A stretch of DNA of 64,000 nt, taken from Rehmannia glutinosa. Its lineage: Eukaryota > Streptophyta > Magnoliopsida > Lamiales > Orobanchaceae. Location: contig CM071936.1 of assembly GCA_016081115.2 (NCBI GenBank), positions 84,125,943 through 84,189,942 of the forward strand. The letters are read 5' to 3'. The stretch's first letter is position 1; each line of letters starts with the position of its first letter. The notes beneath the pieces were generated by a model. It saw only the letters and a program-made list of their open reading frames with translations, did not search any database and was not told the origin of the DNA. The translations under genes were made by a program, and so were the position numbers. Of this stretch, positions 9,975 to 21,306 are shown one piece after another.

Positions 9975-10600
9975 CAGACACACATCTTGGGTTTGCCTCA
10001 AATTAGCTTCACCAAGTGGAAGATTTATAACCTTTCGTGTTTCATCCCTAAAGTAATATTTTAATCGTCTCCCATTTACCTGAATGTATCCCCGTCCTTT
10101 CCATGTAATTCCACAACACCAAGTGGGGATACTCGTTCAATTACAAAAGGGAAAAGGAAAGTGATCTTCGCGACTAGCCGTATTTAATTTTCTATAATCA
10201 ATACATTAACTGTTACAAATGGCATAGATGATACCTACCTTTCCATACATCCATTTTTGCGAACAACCTGTATCGGACTTACCCATTAACTGTTAGAAAT
10301 GGCATAGATGATACCTACCTTGAGTCATTTGAGAACCTCAGTTGCCACTACTTCTTTCATTGCTGGATTAAGTCGCATTTGATGTTCAATGGATGGTTTG
10401 TATGAATCCTCTATTAAAACTTTGTGTATTACAATGGAAGGACTTATGCTTTTCAAATCAGAAATATGACATCCCAAAGCCGACTTGTGTTCACGAAGAA
10501 CACACAACAATTTTTCTAATTCAGATGGAGACAAAGAAGCATAAACAATTACCGGGTAATTATTTTTCTCTCCCAAAAATGCATATTGAAGATGTTTCTG
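9975..10600 (-). pseudogene. pol: A2 RT N-terminus fused to integrase C-terminus by internal deletion
   Basis: 10576-10325 encodes the pre-RT region (EKLLCVLREHKSALGCHISD, then SPSIVIHKVLIEDSYKPSIE), followed by RT start GIIYAISNS, stop, WVSPIQVVRKNG. An 80-base step repeats the GIIYAI.NS segment (10204-10241 and 10284-10321). RT then reaches IDYRKLNTASREDHFPFPF and switches abruptly, near 10155, to VIERVSPLGVVELHGKDG and VNGRRLKYYF, which is the C-terminal end of integrase. Most of RT, all of RNase H and most of integrase are therefore gone. Confidence 0.75.
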
Positions 10601-10818
10601 AAGTTCCTTTAGATCTAAAGCTCCTTTTTAGTGCATTTCTATTTCTTCCTTTGGTTTTTCATTTTCAACTTGTTCAACATCAAGGGGGAGAATGTAGTCA
10701 AGTAAATCTATAGTGTCAATTAATTTATCATCACATCACATTATTCATTGAATTAAACAATGTTCTAATGGGTCACATGAATTTTGTTTAATAGCATCCG
10801 ATTGAGTACATTGTTCTA
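10601..10818 (-). other. A2 protease-RT linker, broken
   Basis: It lies between the protease block and the pre-RT block. On the minus strand only fragments with many stops are seen. The plus-strand ORF at 10393-10713 is antisense to this region and not considered real. Confidence 0.5.
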
Positions 10819-11290
10819 TCATATCAATAAATGACATGTTTGAGGTTCTTCATTAAATTTCATTGCTCGATAAATATTAAATAAAACCTCATCATCATCT
10901 ACTCGTAATATTAACTCACCTCGTTGTACATGAATTAGAGCTCGGCCAGTTGCTAGAAAAGGTCTTCCAACAATTAGAGGAATATCTTGGTCTTCTTCCA
11001 TGTCCAAAACCACAAAATCCATTGGAAATATTAATATATCAACCTTTATCAAAACATCCTCTATCACTTCTCTTGGGTAGGTGAGTGATCGGCCAACTAA
11101 TTGCAAGGTAATGGTGGATGGTTTCACCTCTCAAAGTCCAAGTTTCCTGAAAACAGACAAAGACATAAGATTAATGCTAGCACCCAAATCACAAAGATCT
11201 TTATTAAAAAAAGAATCATCAATACTTCAAGGGATAGTAAAACTCCCTATATCTTTTAACTTATTTGGTAATATTCTTTGTAAAATGGCA
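10819..11290 (-). pseudogene. Aspartic protease of A2
   Basis: The minus strand encodes LCDLGASINLMSLSVFRKLGL with the catalytic D-L-G-A motif of Athila-type proteases, one stop, then VKPSTITLQLVGRSLTYPRE, VIEDVLIKVD, FVVLDMEEDQDIPLIVGRPF and LATGRALI. The open part is 10819-11127. It closely matches A3 (58090-58470). One stop before VKPST and the loss of downstream pol disable it. Confidence 0.8.
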
Positions 11291-11299
11291 ATACACTCT

Positions 11300-12090
11300 T
11301 CGGTGAGCTTGACTGTTTCATATGCCTTTAATTTTCTTTTTTTGGACATCACATCTTTCATGAATTTTGCATAATTTGGCATTTGTTCAAGTGCATCGTC
11401 AAAAGTGATATTGATGTGAATATTCTTGAAGATCTCTAGAAATGGAAAATTGAGAATCCAATTTTTTCTTCTGAAACCTGTGGAAAAGAAAGAGAGTTTG
11501 ACAATTTAAGTGAAAAATTAGAAATTGGTGTTACCTCAGGTTTTTCAATTTCTGATTGCTTGTTAATGTTCTCTTCTTTATTAAGTATTTCAGAATCTGC
11601 TTATGTCTCATTTATGGCATGAGTTGGCATTTTTGGCATGTCATGTTCTGTTCCAATTTGCAATTTGATGGTCGTGGAATGCTCAGGTGGATTTACCTCG
11701 GTGTTACATGGAAAATTGTCTTTCTTTTGTTGCGAGCTAATAGCCATAGCTAATTGCTCTATTTGTGTTTCTAAGGATTTGAGGTGTGTTTCAATGTTTG
11801 TTACATTCAAATCCAAACTATCCATATGAGCATCATTCATGTTTAACCTTGATTGGGTTTACCTAATAAATGTGTCAAGTAATTCTTTACACGAAGGCTT
11901 TTTCTTCCCAACTTGTGCGCTCATGCTTGCTTAATTTTGAAATCCCAGAAGTAGTTGCAACATATTTCTGGTATTGCGATATGAATATTTTTCATGATTT
12001 CGAAGTCCAGGATGATAATGAGTTGGAAATTGATTACCTCGGTTATAAAATTTCTGTTGTTTATGTAATTTGTTTGTTCATTAGTATCTT
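11300..12090 (-). pseudogene. gag: Gag C-terminal half of A2
   Basis: The minus strand contains the leucine-repeat segment typical of the Athila gag C-terminus: LDLNVTNIETHLKSLETQIE, QLAMAISSQQKK and FPCNTEVNPPEH (11601-11840). Upstream at 12090-11850, EDTNEQTNYINNRNF is followed by broken sequence. It continues the half at 40491-41370. Several stops and frameshifts are present. Confidence 0.7.
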
Positions 12091-13153
12091 TGTAGCGACC
12101 CGATCCTTTTCAAGTACTCAAAATTTTAAATAAAATAATTTGTGTTACACGATATTGTATCAAATGTCTTATTTAAATTCAAATGCTTTATGTATTTGCT
12201 TTAATCATTTTATTCACAAATCGAGAACCAACTGCGCCCCCAAGTTGAGAATTTAGATGATTAGAATATGGTAAAGAATAGAGGTACCAATGATATAATT
12301 TTGAGTTTTTAGAGTTTATTTTTGGACTTATAAATTCAGACTTATTTCCTTTGTCACTTTAGAAGTTGAAACGAACATATTAATCGTAAACAGATTATAT
12401 TTGGGATTTTATTTTCGATTTTTGTGTTATGAAAATATAGTGTATGAGTGATTAAATGGTTTAATAATAAGAAATTATGGTTCTAGTATTAAATGATTTA
12501 ATAATAAGAAATTATGATATTGTGTATTAATCTTTTAAGGTTGTTTGATGTTTTAGATGGATTTTGTACATCGCGTAAAGATTAGAAATTATATATATTT
12601 ATAATTTTCAAAATTTGTATTATAGTTTAAGAAGTTAGTAGATTTTCTACCCATATAATATAAGAGCCTTAATTAGATTTATAAGTTTGGAATTCAAGGA
12701 TTTTGATTTTTTTTCGAACAATTAGCAAATCACCAAACAAGCCCCAAGACATCTTATCTTTGAAATATCTTCACCACCATCCTATTTTGTCAAACATTTT
12801 CTCATTTGTTTTGTATGTTAAGAAAAGCTCTTGAAGGTAACCTCCATTCCATATTTAATTTGTATTCTTTTCTTTTAATCGTATCCATAGAAATCCAAGG
12901 ATTATGTGGTGGAAGCATGCTTTAAGTTAGTAGATGATATATTGATGGATTATGTGATTAAAAATGAAACAAAATTTGGTATTCTGAAGCCTAAAGTTTC
13001 AGCCCCTTAGTACATTTAGGAGATGAAATTTTGTTTCATTTAATTGTATTGTAGTATTGTTAATCATGTTAAATTGAGTAGAAAAATTCTAGTTTCTTCT
13101 TTTTCTTCTTTTCTTCTTCTATGATAGATTATGTCCCTATATTTCTAACTTTA
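12091..13153. repeat. Left part of the solo LTR hosting S1
   Basis: AT-rich and non-coding. It starts TGTAGCGACC and ends CTTTA at the S1 insertion. No ORF of note and no recognisable domain in six frames. Confidence 0.55.
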
Positions 13154-14610
13154 TGTTGGGAAATTTATGTAATAGATTTTGATGATACCATGTAACACTT
13201 ATATTAGGAAGTTGACACCCCAATTCAACTGTAAATCAAATTGTAGTAGGTAGAACTATGTAAGCTAAGTGGAAGCAGCCAAGTTGAAGATTGCAGGACT
13301 CGACTGAAGATTGAAGAGAAGACCCAGCTGTATAACAACTGAGTGAAGTGCAAAGAAGTCTCAGTCAAGTGACACAAAAGTTGTCTCAGTGAGCTGACTG
13401 ACCGCAAAGTCATTCCAAAATCAGTGGAATTGATTATCTAAGGGGATATGTCGCAGACATGATCAAAGAAAGCTGAAAAAGATCCATTATCAAGCAAAGT
13501 CAAAGTTTTGCTGGAAATAGGCATGTGTCAGAATGCCTACCTAAAAGATGTTATGCTAAAAGAGTACAAAACAAAAGGAGCCAATGAGATGTACCTGAAA
13601 TCATGCGAGTTTAAGGAAAGGCTGCAGAGCATTAAAGTCTTGGTACAATCTATATCAATGCTGCAAGACAAGACAAGCCAACAACCTATTTGGAAAATAA
13701 GTCTATCTCTTCAACAAACATATTTTTCAAACATGCACTATAAAAGACTCGAGGAATACAAAGAGAGAAGCTTACCTAAGTGACTTATGCAATCTGACAC
13801 ACAAAAGAGAAATCAAGCAAAGCAATATCTCTCAAGCGTTCAAATATTATCCTCAAGCCTAGGAAATCAATCCAACACACTCAGTGAAGGAAAGACGAAT
13901 TCATTTGTTGAAGAGGAAAAACTTGTTTCAAGAACAAGGAGTCTACTCTCCAAGGTTTAAGGAGGTGTAGTAATGTTCCAGATCGAACCAGAGCATTGAA
14001 CCTGTTGGAGGGCTGTGTGAACAATTCCAAAGGTTTGAAGGAGCTGAAGTAGCAGGGCAGCCGTCTTGTGAAGAAGCTGAGTCCCAAGAGCAGCTAACTG
14101 TGTGATTAAAGCTGACTCGAATTGTAACCATTTTGCACGGATTATCAAGTTACACTAGTGTATTCCTCCACAGGTTGGAGAAGAGTGGATTAGATAAATT
14201 ACCCCATCCTCGAACCACTATAAAGTGCTTGTGTCTTTTTACTTTCAGCATACTTACATTCTTGCTTATCTTTATTATTGTTGTTTGTTAATTTGCTAAG
14301 TCAACTGATAATAACCTGGCTTAAATAAGTGTTGAAAAACATATTCAAACTAAGGGTGAAAGTCTTCCGCTATAAAAACCAAGTCAACTATATTTTTAAA
14401 GTGTTAGTTGAATCAGCTGATTTATACTATCAACAGCTCAGTCGAGTTTGTTGAATGGCTAACTCTGCTGTGTAAGCAAACTTAGATGTCCACCAAGGAC
14501 TTAGCTGACTTGAGTCAACTTTGAATTTCTTAATAGGACTAAAAACAAAAAGTTGGTAAAATCTATTCAACCTCCCCCCCAAACTTTACTTATCACCCCT
14601 TGGACCTACA
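13154..14610 (+). repeat. 5' LTR of S1 (subfamily A)
   Basis: It runs from TGTTGGGAAATTTATG to CCTTGGACCTACA, 1457 bases, with TG..CA ends. It matches 31978-38310 (minus the insertion) and the minus-strand LTRs at 5591-7077 and 43535-44870. TATA-like CTATAAAAG lies at 13738-13746. Minus-strand ORFs at 13881-14148 recur in other copies only because the LTR is repeated. Confidence 0.9.
13738..13746 (+). promoter_or_regulatory. TATA box of S1 5' LTR
   Basis: CTATAAAAG is placed about 585 bases into the LTR. The same block recurs in the S1 3' LTR (near 37425) and, on the minus strand, in LTRs at about 6475 and 51395, with a slightly changed form near 44385. Confidence 0.5.
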
Positions 14611-14612
14611 GG

Positions 14613-14624
14613 TTGTATCAGAGC
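14613..14624 (+). other. Primer binding site, initiator-Met tRNA type (S1)
   Basis: TTGTATCAGAGC differs by one base from TGGTATCAGAGC, the usual plant copia primer site. It lies two bases after the LTR end. Confidence 0.75.
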
Positions 14625-14735
14625 AGTTGGATCATTGAGCCTTCCACACTGGTTACTGAACTAGATCTCATTATTTTTCAAAAGAACAACACTTGCAGTT
14701 TTTAAAAGCTGTTATTTTAAAGCAAAGTTATTATC

Positions 14736-16920
14736 ATGGAAGAAAATCTAACTCGCATTCCAATGTTTACTGTTGAAGAATTTGATGATTGGAAAATATG
14801 CATGCATGCACATCATTCAGCCTTACGCGATAAGATGTGGTTCGTCATTGAGGATGGGCCACTACAAATACTAAATGTCAATACAGCTGTAAGAAGGGCT
14901 GCTCCTGCTGAAGGAGAAAATGATGCACCTGCAGAACCTAGACCTATTATGGTGGAAAAGCCACGTTGCAAGTGGAGTAATTAGGATACAAAGGGATACC
15001 ACTTGGACAATGTTGCCAATGATATTTTGTACAAAACCCTTGATAAGGCCATGTTCAACAAAGTTAAATATTGCATAATGGCCAAAGAAATGTGGGCTGT
15101 GAAGGGTTTGATCAAATTAAAAAAAATAAGACAGTTGATGTTCAACAATTTGAAAATTTCAAAATGCTTCCAGGTGAGAGTCTGGATCAGCTAGATGGCA
15201 GATTCACATAGTAACCAATGAGCTCTCAGCACTAGGAAAAGAATATAAACAAAAGGAAATGTGTATGAAGATTCTAAGGTCTTTCCCCGCCGAGTGGGAA
15301 ATGAAGGTGATGGCTTTGAGACATTCAACGGACCTTACAAGAACATCCAACCATGAGCTGTTCTCAGACCTTAAAGCCTATGAAGTCGAGCTCAGATGAA
15401 AGCAACAAGAAGAGACAGTTGTACCCAAGACAACTGCACTCATGGTTGGTGAGTTCAAGAGAGCTGATTCCAAAGAAGCCATTGACAAGGAGGAGATAAC
15501 CCTAATGGTAAACTGATTCAACAAGTTCTTCAATAAGAATTACAAGAGAAACAAGGGTGAATCATCCAGGAGACACACAACACCTTCCAAAGCAATGGAG
15601 GACATACCACCAAAAAGAGTTGATCATCAAAGGAGAGAATATAATAAAGCTTATAATCAGAGAGCTGAAAGAGCAAACTTCCAAAAAGCTGAAAACCTGT
15701 GATGGAATTACTGACAACTAGGACATTTTGATGTTGACTGTCCCTATCCACCAGTCAACAAATACATGAATGACGAGGAAAGAAAGGTCTTCAAAGAAAG
15801 AAGACAATAAAAGAAGAAAGCCATGTCGGCTGCTGAGACTGCTGACACATCCAAGTGTAAAAAAACAACTGAGTCAGACAACAGTGAAGTTGACTACTCC
15901 TCAGACACAGAAGAAGAGGCTTTGATATACCTTATGGCCAAAAAACAAGAAAATGAGGTACATTCTAACTCATCTCATTCTAAATCTGATAATAGTGATA
16001 GTGACACAAACACTTCATCAACCACAGATCTTTATGATTCATTAGGCAAAATAATGAAAGATTTTGTGCATGTAAAAACCTCACACACACTATTAAATGA
16101 GGAAAACAGCCAGCTCAAAGCCAAAACTCACAGCTGACTAAGGAGTTGAGTACTCTAAGCCACATAATTGTTGAGAACACTGAGCTGAAGGTTGGGATAG
16201 CTAAGATTCAAGCAGACTTAGGTTCAACTGAAAAGAGGGAAAAAGATTTGAAAAATGTGATTGCATCATTCACTAAGGCATCTTAATCATTGGATGAACT
16301 TATAATGATTCAAAAGGAAAGTGAAGACAAGACAGTCATTGGATTTAATTCCTTTGGGCATCCCTAAGCTCCAAGAGTGGTAATGGAAAAAGGATCCTCA
16401 AGCAGAGTATGCTGAGAGGACAGCTGAAACAGAATTCAGAAGAGTCTATCAGCAGACTCCAAATAGAAAATACTCTGTAAAGTCTAAACAAAGCTACCAA
16501 AAGCCCTAGAGGTTTCAGCAAAGAAAATCATATGATGGGAATGGTAGAAATTATCCCAGCCAAGATGATTGGAACAATCAAATGAGGTATTAGCAAAGAC
16601 CTAGGGAATACAAACCCAAGTGGCAAAGACCTTAGACTCAAAAATGGTCATTCCCAAGGCAGGGGAATTATAATCAGCACACATATGCACCCAAGCACAA
16701 AGCCCAATATGAAAAAAGGTTTCATTACTATCCCAAGAAAGCAAATGTACAAGCTAACACACATGCATACAAACAAAAGAGACAGTTGTATGAGCCTAAA
16801 GCCCCTAAGCGATTTGCTGATGTTCGTTATGATTATGGAACTGATAGGTGGTAACCTTAGAATCAGACCATTTGGCAAGTATGGTGACCTAAAAACTAAT
16901 TTCCTTGATTGCAGGTTCAA
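14736..16920 (+). pseudogene. gag: Decayed gag of S1
   Basis: The start MEENLTRIPMFTVEEFDDWK lies 112 bases after the primer site. The capsid region follows in changing frames: NVANDILYKTLDKAMFNKVK, ESLDQLDGRF, MKILRSFPAEWEMKVMALR, then the zinc-knuckle region LGHFDVDCPYPP, in which the first cysteines are replaced by a stop and other residues. 15823-16137 is an acidic/Ser-rich stretch (SDNSEVDYSSDTEEE) ending in a coiled coil (HTLLNEENSQLK). 16280-16920 is the linker toward protease. This order is typical of Sirevirus gag. S2 (49000-50500) is the same protein. Confidence 0.8.
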
Positions 16921-17037
16921 GGAACAGCTGAGTGAGGATCCTAGTACATGGATAGTGGTTGTTGCATACATAGTACATGAAACAAGAATAATCTATCAAA
17001 GTTCAAGGAAATAAAAGATGCTAAAGTCATATTTGGA
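16921..17037 (+). pseudogene. S1 protease/GAG-pre-integrase remnant
   Basis: TGGATAGTGGTTGTTGC encodes the protease motif (M)DSGC with one frame change, and AAGTTCAAGGAAATAAAAGA encodes KFKEIK, followed by DAKVIFG. This is the segment that follows DSGCSRHMT in sireviruses. The LINE entered directly after KVIFG. On the far side (24661) about eight codons continue before an apparent deletion reaches integrase. Confidence 0.65.
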
Positions 17038-17274
17038 ATATGCTAAAAAACAACAATGTCTGAAAACCTAATTGAAATAAACTATGACAAATTGAACTTA
17101 GGGCTCTGCCCTCTCTCACACACTAACACACACTTTTTTCACACACACATGCACTCTTCTTCACGTTTGGTTCGATTTTTCATGGATTGTTCAAGAATTC
17201 TTTCAATCTGAGGGAGTTTTAGATTCTTTTTCTTATTTTTCTTATTTTGTCTTCGTTTTTCATTTTTCTCACCC

Positions 17275-18312
17275 GTGTTTTCTCGGTTTCTTCTACTGTG
17301 CTCATGTTTTCCTCCGCCACTTATGGCTGATTTTAGCTCTTGTCCACCGGAATTCCAAACCCCAAAGCTTGGGTCATATGCAAATGTGACTGCGTCTAGT
17401 TCTAATCGTTCTAACCTTTCTTTCGACCCCAAGAGAGTCGTTCCAGTTGGCACCCACCAGGTTAGAGATGGCAAGCAGGTTCTTGGTTTCACTTCCTCGG
17501 AGAATGATCGTCTTGCAGCGTCTTGGAAGCTCACCTTGAATGGAAAATTTTCTTTCGCGATCCCTCACCCCAAAGGAATTGATTCCGGATTATCTGCGTT
17601 GAATTTGAAGGGGCCTTTCTCCTGGAGCTTTGCTAACCCTTCACATATTATCATCAAATTACAGATTGAGGAGGATTTTAATAAGTTATGGATGGGTACT
17701 CTTTGGTCGTTGGGGGACTGTCCAATGCGTGTGTTCAAGTGGACACCCTCGTTTAATCCTAGAATGGAAGCCCCTCTTGCGCCAGTTTGGATTCGCCTAC
17801 CGGGTTTGCCCATACATCTCTTTGATCATAATGCTCTTTTTTCTATCGGTCTTATTATAGGTAAGCCTCTTCAAGTGGACTCCCTGACAGCAGCTCGATC
17901 TCGATTATCTATGGCACGGGTTTGTGTTGAACTAGACTTATTGAAGGAGAGAATTGATGAGATTATTCTTGAGTTCGATGATGCTACTCACGCTCAGAAG
18001 ATTATTTATGAACGGATTCCGGATTATTGTACTCATTGCAAACATATTGGACATTCTATTGAGGGCTGCTACAAGAATGGGAATATAACCCGTCCACCAC
18101 CACCTGTTAGGCGCCCACCACCACCTGTCAGGCGCCCAACAACCATAGCAGGTCCTGATGGGCACGACTTGAAGGGGTTAAATGGTAATACGGAAAAGAC
18201 GGGCACATCGGATAAATCTAAGAGTTCCAAGGCAGAAAATCCTAATCCTTCTCGGGGTGCTCAAAGAACTGCTGCTCAAAATCAGGATTGGATACAGGTC
18301 AAAAAGAAATGA
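17275..18312 (+). CDS. LINE ORF1 protein: DUF4283 plus CCHC zinc knuckle
   Basis: ORF1 of plant L1 elements binds the RNA to form the particle. The frame is open for 345 codons; the likely start is the ATG at 17323 (MADFSSCPPEFQTPK) rather than 17275. A DUF4283-type domain covers about residues 80-215 (LTLNGKFSFAIPHPKG, FKWTPSFNPRME, PVWIRLPGLPIHLF, IGKPLQVDSLT). A CCHC zinc knuckle follows, CTHCKHIGHSIEGC (C-x2-C-x4-H-x4-C), then a Pro/Arg repeat (RPPPPVRRPPPPVRRP). It ends at the stop 18310-18312, although the product normally continues, so this is probably a truncated ORF1. Confidence 0.8.
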   Translation: MFSRFLLLCSCFPPPLMADFSSCPPEFQTPKLGSYANVTASSSNRSNLSFDPKRVVPVGTHQVRDGKQVLGFTSSENDRLAASWKLTLNGKFSFAIPHPKGIDSGLSALNLKGPFSWSFANPSHIIIKLQIEEDFNKLWMGTLWSLGDCPMRVFKWTPSFNPRMEAPLAPVWIRLPGLPIHLFDHNALFSIGLIIGKPLQVDSLTAARSRLSMARVCVELDLLKERIDEIILEFDDATHAQKIIYERIPDYCTHCKHIGHSIEGCYKNGNITRPPPPVRRPPPPVRRPTTIAGPDGHDLKGLNGNTEKTGTSDKSKSSKAENPNPSRGAQRTAAQNQDWIQVKKK

Positions 18313-20308
18313 CAAAGATAAACGGGATTGGTTTCTAAGGAGTTTCTAAAATCAGCAAAGAAGTCAAAACATACCTACTTTGAAGATAGTCACTCAAATG
18401 CTGATAAATCTAGCAATAATCGATTTTCGAGTTTGGAAAATGGTGATTTTGAGCCATTGGATACCTTGGCCCCTTAATCAAGGGTCCAGATAATGCTATG
18501 GATTTACAGTTGGACGATCAATTTGACCCTAATTCTGTGGAAAAGGATTCGTCAAGCGACGTGGCAATTGCCGAAATTTCGGACGGCTCGCAAAAAGATA
18601 ATGTGGAAAGTACAAAAATTCCTTATAGCATGGGCGACAACTCATGCCTGGAGGTTGGTCTCGAAAACAATTTTCTAATTGCCAATAAAGACAAGTGGTC
18701 TGATGAGCGTGCGTCTTTATCCTTTGTTAATGGGGTTCCCACCCACTCACTTCCAACTTTACCTGACACTGAAAAGGACAATACGCATGGCCTCCATTTA
18801 AAAATGGCTCAGGTATCTAATTTGAATATTATTTCCACTGGGCCCCACACGTACTCAGAATCTGTGGATAACATTGGGAAAAATCTCTCTCCTTCTTTAT
18901 ATATGAAAATGGCCGAAAAAGTGGGGGACAACATGACTTTTGGGGCGGTTCCTTTCTTGGATTTGGATGCAGGCGTGAATCAAGGGGATAAAGGAAATTA
19001 TTGTGGCTCCATTTCTATTAATATAAGCCCACAATTTTCGAAATTAGCCACTCTGTTGGATGATTTGATTGGCCAACAAGAAACTCCAAGGAATTTGCAT
19101 GCTAGTGGGGCCAAGTCAACACTTAACTCTCTCCAGGTTGTCAAATTGGACCACAAATCCACTAATGGGTCTCTCAACCCCTCCATCTCATGCCCAACGG
19201 CTACTAGCCAAGTGGGCCCCAAAATTTTTGATGACAAGCACAATTTGGCTTCTGACAACATCTTTATTAATGGGACAAAATCTCTTTCCACCTCACCATG
19301 TGCAACGTCCTCTTATGGCATGGGCCCAGGTAATTTTTTATCTTCTTTGACTTATTCCACCAATCATTCTAGCTTGGCCCCACCATACCATCCATCCCCT
19401 GCCCATCCCGTCCACATATTGCCGCTGCAAGATCATTTGGGCGTTAATTGCCCCCTTAATGGGAACTCACTTGGGCCCATGCCCATACCTCTCTTTGCAC
19501 AAAAGGTGGATGATTCCATGCAACACTCTATAAAGGTGGAAGATGGCCTGCATGCTTTGGAATTTGGCACAAAAAATAAGAATGGCCCATACCCATTTCC
19601 TCTTCATGCGCAGCGCCCCACAATGTTGTGGGCCCAGATGTCTTTTTGTCTCCCTTGACTCATTCAACCCTCAACTCCAACTTGGTCCCACCACACCATC
19701 TACCCTCAGCTGCTGTCGACACGCCCAGCTCGGACGATGGATTGCGTGCGACGTTGGGCCATCGTTGTTGCCTAAACGAGGCCCAATTGTTCTCTAGTAC
19801 TCCGGCCCAATCCTCCTCAGCTGCTAATGGGTCTGAGCCCAACTCTCTCACACCCCCTTTGACCCACCATATGTAGTCCAGCCCAACCAAATTGGCTGAT
19901 CACGCCCACTCCGCTGAGTCAGCTTGCGCTCCCCCTAGTGCCGTTTTTGTCGATTCAGCCCACCAAACTTTGGATCCTGTTCCATTGTCCACTGTTTATG
20001 TTATCAAAGAAGTGGGTTTAATTGATTCCAGTGTCCCAAACTATATTGGAGATCACCTGAACACTAACGCGAAATTAATTTTGGATGAAGAAAAAATTGA
20101 CACAAAATTGCACAAGGATGGAAATTGTGCAGGTGATGGACAGTCGGATAAAATCAAAAAATTCGGGGTTGACAAAGTTCCAAAATCGTCAAAGAAGACT
20201 ACAAAGTCGGGCAAATTGGTTTATAATTTTCTCTACAAAGGAGGAGGGAGCCAACGACCCCAAAATCGATCAGGTGTTTCTAAATCCTCTTCTCATTCTA
20301 CTCGTTAA
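18313..20308 (+). pseudogene. LINE ORF1 C-terminal extension, frameshifted
   Basis: Two open blocks remain, 18498-19658 and 19892-20308, with a third frame between (19628-19876). The region is low in recognisable domains, rich in Gly-Pro and Ser/Thr, and carries internal near-repeats: MGPGNFLSSLTYSTNHSSL near 19320 and GPDVFLSPLTHSTLNSNL near 19630. The end is Lys-rich (KVPKSSKKTTKSGK) and touches the ORF2 ATG at 20311. It probably formed one product with 17323-18312, as in L1 elements with a long ORF1. Confidence 0.6.
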
Positions 20309-20310
20309 TT

Positions 20311-21306
20311 ATGTCGATTAACTTCTTAACATGGAATGTGAGGGGTATTGCTAATCCGGGTAGTCAGCGTCACTTGCATGCGTTAATTACTCGTTATAAA
20401 TTGCCATTTGTTGCGCTTTTAGATCCAATGACTTTGCCGGAGTTTAGTTTCTATTGTCGTAGATTTGGCTTTGATAGTGGCTTGAGTAATTGTTCTAATC
20501 ATATTTGGATTATGTCTGCTGCTCATTTACATTTTAACATTCTTGTTGATCATGCACAACTATTACATTGTAGGTTGACATCTAATTTGTTGCCTCAGCC
20601 TATTTATTTGACTTTTGTGTATGCTAAATGTGATAGAGTAGCTAGATATGATTTGTGGGACACCTTGCGTGAGATTGCAATTAGTACGGAGGGGTTACCT
20701 TGGCTTGTTAGTGGTGACTTTAATATCTTTTTGCATGATCACAAGAGGATTGGTGGTACTACTAATAGGTCGGATGAGATGTTGGATTTCGCTTACATGA
20801 TTGCTGATTGTGAGTTATTTGATGCGGGGTGTGAGGGGCCTATCTTTACGTGGGCTAGAGGTGGGCTTCAGGAGAGACTTGATAGGGCTTTATATAATGA
20901 GCACTGGGCTGATACGTTTACTTCTTCTATTGTTACACATTTATCTCGTGTTCGCTCTGATCATGCTCCTTTACTCATATCTTGTCAGTTAGTCCCGCAT
21001 GTGCCTCGTTCTTCCTTTCGATTTCAGCGTATGTGGATACGTCACCATACTTTTTTGCAGGTTGTCAAGGAAGCATGGGTGCATCCCACTGGTTGTTTTG
21101 GAATGAGGAGCTTGCAGCACAAGTTGAATAGGGTCAAGCACAGACTCAAGATTTGGAATTACCAGACGTTTGGTAATATTTTTGATCGGGTCCGACTGGC
21201 TGATGATGCGCTTTTGATGCCGCTCAGGTTGTATATGATAGTGATCCGCCTCCGACTCATCGGGCCGAGCTACATCGTTGTGTGGCTGAGTATGAGCTAC
21301 GTTTGA
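20311..21306 (+). pseudogene. LINE ORF2, endonuclease part
   Basis: APE-type endonuclease that nicks target DNA. Visible motifs: FLTWNVRGIANPGSQR at the start, LPFVALLDPM (the usual E of the metal site is D here), LVSGDFNIF, PIFTWARGG, RLDRAL and RSDHAPLLI, the closing SDH motif. It starts at ATG 20311, nearly overlapping ORF1. The frame breaks at 21306, after KIWNYQTFGNIFDRV, so only the endonuclease and linker are intact. Confidence 0.75.

Noticed and set aside
17139..17568. Minus-strand ORFs over the LINE ORF1 start
   Set aside because: Antisense shadows of ORF1, with low-complexity Lys/Arg composition.
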